The notes under the pieces were generated by a model. The model did no database searches, had not been told where the DNA came from, and saw only the letters and a list, made by a program, of their open reading frames with translations. A program made the translations under genes and the position numbers. DNA of 64,000 nt from Nissolia schottii (taxonomy: Eukaryota; Streptophyta; Magnoliopsida; Fabales; Fabaceae), in the NCBI GenBank assembly GCA_003254905.1, contig QANU01086265.1:135231-199230 (forward strand), written 5' to 3'. This document shows, piece after piece, positions 58,453-64,000 of the stretch; positions within the stretch are counted from its first letter, which is position 1; the number at the start of each line of letters is the position of its first letter.

Positions 58453-61400
58453 CAGGAAGTGATGTAGCTGTAAGTGTTTGGAACTGTGTGGGTTTGGATC
58501 CAAAAGGGATAGTAGGATCATAGTAGTCAATCTTGGATAGCGATGCGGAGAGGCCAACCCTAAAAATGCTATAGCGGAAATGCTGGATGACCGCTATTTA
58601 GAAAAATATAGATAAACATAGTAGAATTTAGGGTATATTACACTGGCCTCCCCTGAGGTTCAGTGTAATTACACTCACGTTTGCAAAACTGTTTTCAGAA
58701 GTCCCCGAGTTTATGTAAACACTACATAAACCTCCCTTAACTCAAGCTATAAATAAGCTATTCAAGTCAAGCCCAAGCCTCAGTGTTTAAAACAAGCCAA
58801 GCTCAAGCTTTAAATTTGGCTTGTTTAAGTAAAGTAATCGAGCTTTAGTATGCCTTTCTTTTTTTCACAAGTTAAGCTTGAGCTTCAAGTGCTTGGTTTG
58901 GTTTGACTAGTTTACATCCTCTACAAAAGGAAGGAAACCTCTCCTGGTTAGAGACTAGTGTTAAACAGAATTGATCTTAGACCACAGGACAGCTTTTGTA
59001 GGATGACTTTTTCATGAAATGTACAGCTGGAGTAAAAGTTCATAAATATAGATCGTATCCATAAATTTGTGACAATTTTGACATTCAAGATGAACACAAT
59101 AGATAATTTAAATTCAATAATTGAAGTGACCAGAATAAGATTTTAGAGAAAATTATTTGATGGAGTCTTAGGTGTTTTCTCTGTTTGTAATTCAGCAAAA
59201 GATAAAACTCCTCCAACACTCTGTTTCGACAATGTGTCAGTGTTATGTATGCATTTTATCCTATATGTGTTACTCATATGAATTTGTCTTGCATGTATTA
59301 CTGTATCTTAGACCTAATATGCTTTATTATTGAGTTATCCTGTTGAACCTGAAAAAAGCATATATGATATTGATATCCAAAAGAAATCATGCTTAATGTC
59401 AAAAGGCATAATATGAGCAATTGCTTAAGTGATACACAGAATGGCAATATCAAGATAGAGCCAAAAGCTCTTTTAATAGTCCCCACCCATCATGCATGCA
59501 CACTTACTCATTATTGTCACCATATTGGACTGTTGTTGATTGTAAGCTTATTTTAAAACAACTCTAAAAGATTTACAATACCGGTTATTTCATTTCAGAA
59601 CCACACATTGGGTGCCCAGCATTTTCCATAAGACGACTTGTGCAAAATGAACAAAAATATAAGATTTGTTTCAATGAACAAAAATATAAGATTTGTTTCA
59701 AAAAACAAAAAAAGATAGGATAAATGTGTTTATAGTCTCTCATAAATTTTAAATTGTCTTTTACCCCCTCATAAATTTTTTTGCTAAAAATTGTCCATCG
59801 TAAATTTTTTGTAAGGTTTTAGTCTTTGCCGTCATGTAAAGCAGTTAACTGCTGAAGTGACAATTAACTTGGCCACATGGCAAAAGTGAGAGAGAGGGGG
59901 GAGGAGAGAAGTAGGTGAAGGCGCATTGGTGAGGTTGCTTTGCTAGCAGCGGGGTCGGCAACTCGTGGAGCTATCGCAAAGAAGAAGAAAATAGCAAGCG
60001 TACGCTAAGAGCAACGCGGGAGTAAGTAGAGGAAGCAATGCAAGTGACCTGCCGCATGACCAAGTTAACTACCATGTCAGCAGTTAACCGCCTAACATGA
60101 CAACAGATACTAAAACTTTACAATTTTTTTTTTTGAGGGACAACTTTTAGCAAAATAATTTATGAGGGGCTAAAAATATATTTAACCCAAAAAAATTAAT
60201 TCTTGAGAAAGGTAATAAAGAAGTGTTTACCGAAACACCAGCAGGAGGGTCACGATAACCTGTTAGAAGGGCAAATACATAGTTCTGACCATTGTGACGG
60301 GCCTGAAAATACAAAAGGGTAAATATATTTCTGGTACACATAAAATGGACATTCTGACAACATTATTAGGAAGTAATTGGCATTACTTTGGTAATAAGAC
60401 TAAGGTCTGGAGGATAAGCTCCTCCATTAGCAAACCTAGCAGCTGCTTCATTTGCATATGGCTGAGGAAAACGGTCGCTGAGTTTACCAGGGCGTGTAAA
60501 CATCTCACCCTCATCATTAGGGCCATCGGTAACCTCAATCTCAGCTGCCATAGCCTTGACCTCATCTTCTGTGTAAGCAACACCAACCAAATCACGGTAT
60601 GATATCAGCGACATAGAATGGCAGGAGGCACAGACTTGTGTATAAACTTGATGACCACGACGAATCCTGCTCACGCAAAATAAATTGAAAGTATTAAGAC
60701 ATGAATTACTATCAGCATTAAGGTATCAACCTGAAATCTGTTTTAATACACAATAACAGAATTTGGAATCACCATTCACAAAACTGGCTGCAGAAAAATG
60801 CCCTTAAAGGTGGGAAATACTTCTTTTGCAGGATTTAGAGTTCAAGTTGCAACTATTTTGTCAAGAAAATTATATTATAGCAATTGGATTTGGATCTTCT
60901 AAAGTAATATCCCTCTCTTTAGAGAGTAAAGTGAGGAATCTCACCATTGGATGTATTAAGTGAAAAGTGGGAACCATTTCCACTTTATTGATCAAATGGT
61001 AAGATCACTTTACCCTCTAAAGTGAGACCCCTCACTTTAGAGAATCCTTGTCCATGGCAACGAATGCATAATAAACAGAGTAAGTCACAACTTTGGAACT
61101 CAAAAGATACAAGTACATCACATCAGTTCTTGCTCCATGAGCCACAAAAAAAATACCACACAGCAAGATGCCACATAGGTCTGTTAGCAATGGCTTCCTC
61201 AAAGATCGTGCCATTTCAAAAAACTCGATGCATATGGATTGAAGGGTTTATTTGATGTTGCCCAGAAATGGAGAAGCAATGGGATGACACTAATATCATT
61301 GGAGGTCAACAATGGTTGTTTAATAAATACTATAATCAAAATGTGATACAGCCACGATTCAAACTTCGTTAGATCACGCTTATAAAGCACGCACACCATT

Positions 61401-62780
61401 TTGGTGCCATGTCCACAAGTCAGACACATATATGTGACGGACCTTATACAACACTAGTGGGGTGGTACCCTCTGGGTACCAAAGTTGGAAACTATTCATA
61501 AGCAGTTCCACATAAGTACAATAAATGGATAATTAAAATGACTAAATTATTGATGCAAGATAAGTAAGAGAAGGCGTGTGCGCGGGTAAATTTGAAAGTT
61601 GGAATTGTGACCAAGAGCAGTTAAGACCTTGCAATAGCTTTATATAAAGTTTAAGATATTGTAGACAGGCATATGTACATGTTCAATTCAAAGTAGCACA
61701 GAGGTCCTTTAAGCAATTTCTAACAACGAAAAAAAAAAAAAGACAGGAGAATATATATGATATCATGAATAATGGATATTTTCCCTCAAATTTTCAATTA
61801 TATATATATGCTGTGTTCTTGCCCTAAAAATATTAAATTTGGTGTCTCCTGTGTCTATGTCAAGTCCCATGCCAGTGTCTATGTCATAGGATCACATCAA
61901 AGATATATGAAATGGCAAGACAAAAGAGAAAAGATGAAACATTCTGATCTGAGGATGTGATAAATGATAAAATAAGGTCAACTAATCAAACAGAAAACAA
62001 ACTAAACATGCATAACCAGTAATTCAGCTTTAAACTGCAGAAAGGACAAGATTAGTCCAATTAGTTGCTAACTTAGCAAATGATTTTGGCTAGCAAGAGA
62101 TAGAAAAGAAAATACAGGGAAAATTGTCAAACTTACGAAGCATGATCATATGAACTGAGGATGCCCTGGTGAGGCCATGGATAGTTTGGACATTCCAGTC
62201 CATGCTCAGCTTCATCAGCTGATGCTGTTGTTGCAAAACCCAGAAACCCTGATACACCAGCCCCAATTAATGCAAGTGCTCTGAAGGACCTGCTGCCAGT
62301 AGAGCCAGCATCATCTTTCTTTGCAACAATGGACGATAAAAATGAAGGGTTCTGCAGAAAGTAAGCACGGAGCAGCTATTAGCAAAAGAAGCAATCAACT
62401 TTGTTCCATGTGAGGCATATTGTTAATGTTAATGCATTGAATCCTTACAGCATTCATGAAATGTCAACATATTACTGTAGAAGGGTTGACACTAACATGA
62501 AAGATAGTTGATAAGCCAGAAACAAAATGCTAGGACAAGGAATAAGATATGCTGAAGATAAATCAGAATTTAATTAGAGCTTTTCATTTATTAAATCACA
62601 AAACCATTTTGCCCAAACCCGAACTTTTGTTCTAAAGGTCTTCATCATAGGCCATTCAGGTCTACAGGAAAGTAAATACCTAAAAGCAAGGATAATCATG
62701 AAGAGAGGGAAACCGGTACTCACAGTAGACTGTGATTGGAGTTTCCTCCTCAATAACTGCTGAATAATACCTCCAGCCAT
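57686..62780 (-). CDS. CYC1: Cytochrome c1, haem protein of mitochondrial complex III
   Basis: Cytochrome c1 passes electrons from the Rieske protein to cytochrome c in the bc1 complex of the inner mitochondrial membrane. Seven exons (minus order): 62780-62724, 62351-62137, 60666-60387, 60302-60231, 58180-58064, 57959-57894, 57802-57686. All are GT-AG and phases close, giving 307 residues, the usual plant length. A bipartite presequence ([15 protein letters not shown], then the hydrophobic [20 protein letters not shown]) precedes the mature [20 protein letters not shown]. The haem motif CASCH is at residues 103-107 and the likely axial Met226 is in [12 protein letters not shown]-terminal membrane helix follows at about 270-288. 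No lesion is seen. Intron 4 (about 2 kb) holds a MITE and a large dinucleotide tract. Confidence 0.95.
58359..58452. repeat. Compound CA/CG/TA/TG dinucleotide tract in CYC1 intron 4
   Basis: A nearly continuous alternating purine-pyrimidine run: GCGCACACACAC, a TGCGTGCGCGCG stretch, CACACA, a TA run, a long TG run and a second TA run. One base change breaks the alternation only here and there. Confidence 0.92.
58600..58760. repeat. Possible transposon-end fragment in CYC1 intron 4
   Basis: GGGTATATTACACTGGCCTC followed by CCCTGAGGTT resembles a terminal sequence of dispersed plant repeats. No opposite end was found in the intron, so this may be a fragment. Confidence 0.3.
59718..60188. mobile_element. 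Long-TIR MITE (legume GGGTTAAATATG type) in CYC1 intron 4
   Basis: The left end (GGATAAATGTGTTTATAGTC, TCTCATAAATT, TTTTTTGCTAAAAATTGTCC, GCAGTTAACTGCTG) is mirrored by the reverse complement of the right end (GGGTTAAATATATTTTTAGC, CCCTCATAAATT, TTTTGCTAAAAGTTGTCC, GCGGTTAACTGCTG). The TIRs are about 150 bp each. The middle is GC-richer and non-coding. Flanks are A-rich, so the target duplication is unclear. The right end is 42 bases from exon 4. Confidence 0.85.
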
Positions 62781-64000
62781 CTCAGTCCAAACTGTAGACC
62801 AGTCACAAAAAATTACAGAAATAGATAATAAATAACCTCATCCAACCAAGCAGTAGACACGATTGTATATATAAGCATAGGGACAATGATGAAGCATCAC
62901 GAATCGAATGTGAATGGCAACAAATATAATTGAAAGTTACAAACTGTTTACTAAATCCCACCTGCAACAGACAACCTAAAAAACTAGCAGTGGAAATTGC
63001 CACCAGAAATGTTAGCACACTTCAAAATGTTAGATCATAGTGAGATGACCTATCAAGAAAAGTTACTTTGAACATTTTACAAAATGGCACGTAGCCTAAT
63101 TCTTAATTAACACAATGACAACAAAAATGAGGACGAAGTAGGCAAGAGAAAGGGAAATGCACGCACAGAAAGACAGATTTCATAGCCCTAAAAGTTGATG
63201 CATATCAATATACGACCAACCAAGCCTTTTCTCACTAGGTAGGGTTGGAAAAAGCTTAGTGAGTGCATATCAATCCCTTAACAAACTTCAATCACTAGAG
63301 TTCATCTGTTCTTCATAAAAAAAATACCAAGAAATAGAACCCCAGACAAAAAATATGATAAGATTATCTTAAATGCCAATGAACCATTGATTCAACGGCA
63401 ATTTACCCATTAAGAACATGGATGGATACAATCATGGATCCAAAACTCACCAGGTGATATCATTAAAGATTTATAAGCATATCTGTCGAGCAACAAAATA
63501 GGGAAAGACTCTAGCTTCACAAGCACAGTGACTGCAGAAAATATAGACCATAATCTACTGTTCTAAGACACGGCTCATACCAGATCATTTTATCAGCATG
63601 TTTCCAGAATCCAGAATCCAGAATACGCAATCATCATTCATCAATAAACTAGATTTCATAACTATCATATAATCCGCACATAAAAACAAAATCCCGTAAA
63701 GTCTAATGTTGATTTAACCCATCTTACTATTCATGAAAATGCCGGCACTGGAGGCGCATACTTCAAAACTCACAAACAGAAAAGTAATCCGTAAAGATTG
63801 AAGAAAAACAAATCGGAACCTTGACACAATTGAAACGAACAAACGGAAACGCTGAAAAAATCATCCAAAAGCACAAATCCAAGGGGTAGAAGAAACAGAA
63901 AAAAGAAGAAGAAGAGGGGAAAAAAACCTAGAGATGAAAACAGGTGAATAGATCGGAGGAAGAGCGAGAAATGAAGAGGGAGGGGGGGGAAGGGGAGAGA
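62781..64000 (-). promoter_or_regulatory. 5' UTR with intron, cytochrome c1 gene
   Basis: An acceptor (GGTCTACAG) ends at 62792, leaving an 11-base UTR piece before the ATG. A matching donor (CTCTAG/GTTTTTTT) is at 63926-63927 on the minus strand, so a 5' UTR intron of about 1.13 kb is inferred. A C/T-rich first leader exon would run from 63928 to the window edge. The promoter lies beyond the window. No coding frame is seen in the intron. Confidence 0.55.

Overview
This window is plant nuclear DNA from a dicot, most likely a legume. The genes have GT-AG introns, the background is AT-rich, and there are many LTR retrotransposons and MITEs. One MITE in the cytochrome c1 gene has the TIR type familiar from legume genomes, and the Ty3/gypsy LTR near 7 kb with repeated CCGCTCAGCG words recalls Phaseoleae elements. 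The legume placement is inference; the plant placement is firm.

Host genes, left to right: the last four coding exons of a cytosolic GAPDH gene (GAPC, + strand, 118-1307, cut by the window edge); a degraded LRX-type leucine-rich-repeat pseudogene (8110-8652); two tandem LHT1-like amino-acid transporters on the + strand (9764-17609 and 33953-36804) with matching eight-exon structures; an intronless, GC-rich TLC-domain membrane protein (- strand, 41228-41971); a ten-exon BET-type bromodomain GTE gene (- strand, 49076-54890); and a seven-exon mitochondrial cytochrome c1 gene (- strand, 57686-62780). All exon joins below were made by hand from splice sites, reading frame and remembered family sequences. 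No transcript data were available.

The spaces between genes are mostly mobile DNA. The 16 kb between the two LHT genes holds an old LTR-type element split by a young Ty1/copia element (18310-22994; 5-bp TSD, LTRs differing at 4 bases and 1 indel), a 267-bp-period tandem array (27188-28370), a solo LTR of 1891 bp with a perfect TSD (28491-30381), and a hairpin (foldback) element of about 1.1 kb (30930-32580) that carries its own 561-bp insertion. One MITE family occurs in intron 2 of the first LHT gene and again just upstream of the second. Between the TLC and GTE genes lie CACTA-transposase, copia and LINE remnants. The 5-8 kb region is the 3' part of an Athila-like Ty3/gypsy element.

I see no pathway shared by the genes; they are ordinary housekeeping or transport genes. 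I found no novel multigene system. The most notable structures are the recently inserted copia element that lacks the front of gag and has a broken pol, the large hairpin upstream of the second LHT gene, the 267-bp tandem array, and the adjoining CACTA/copia remnants.
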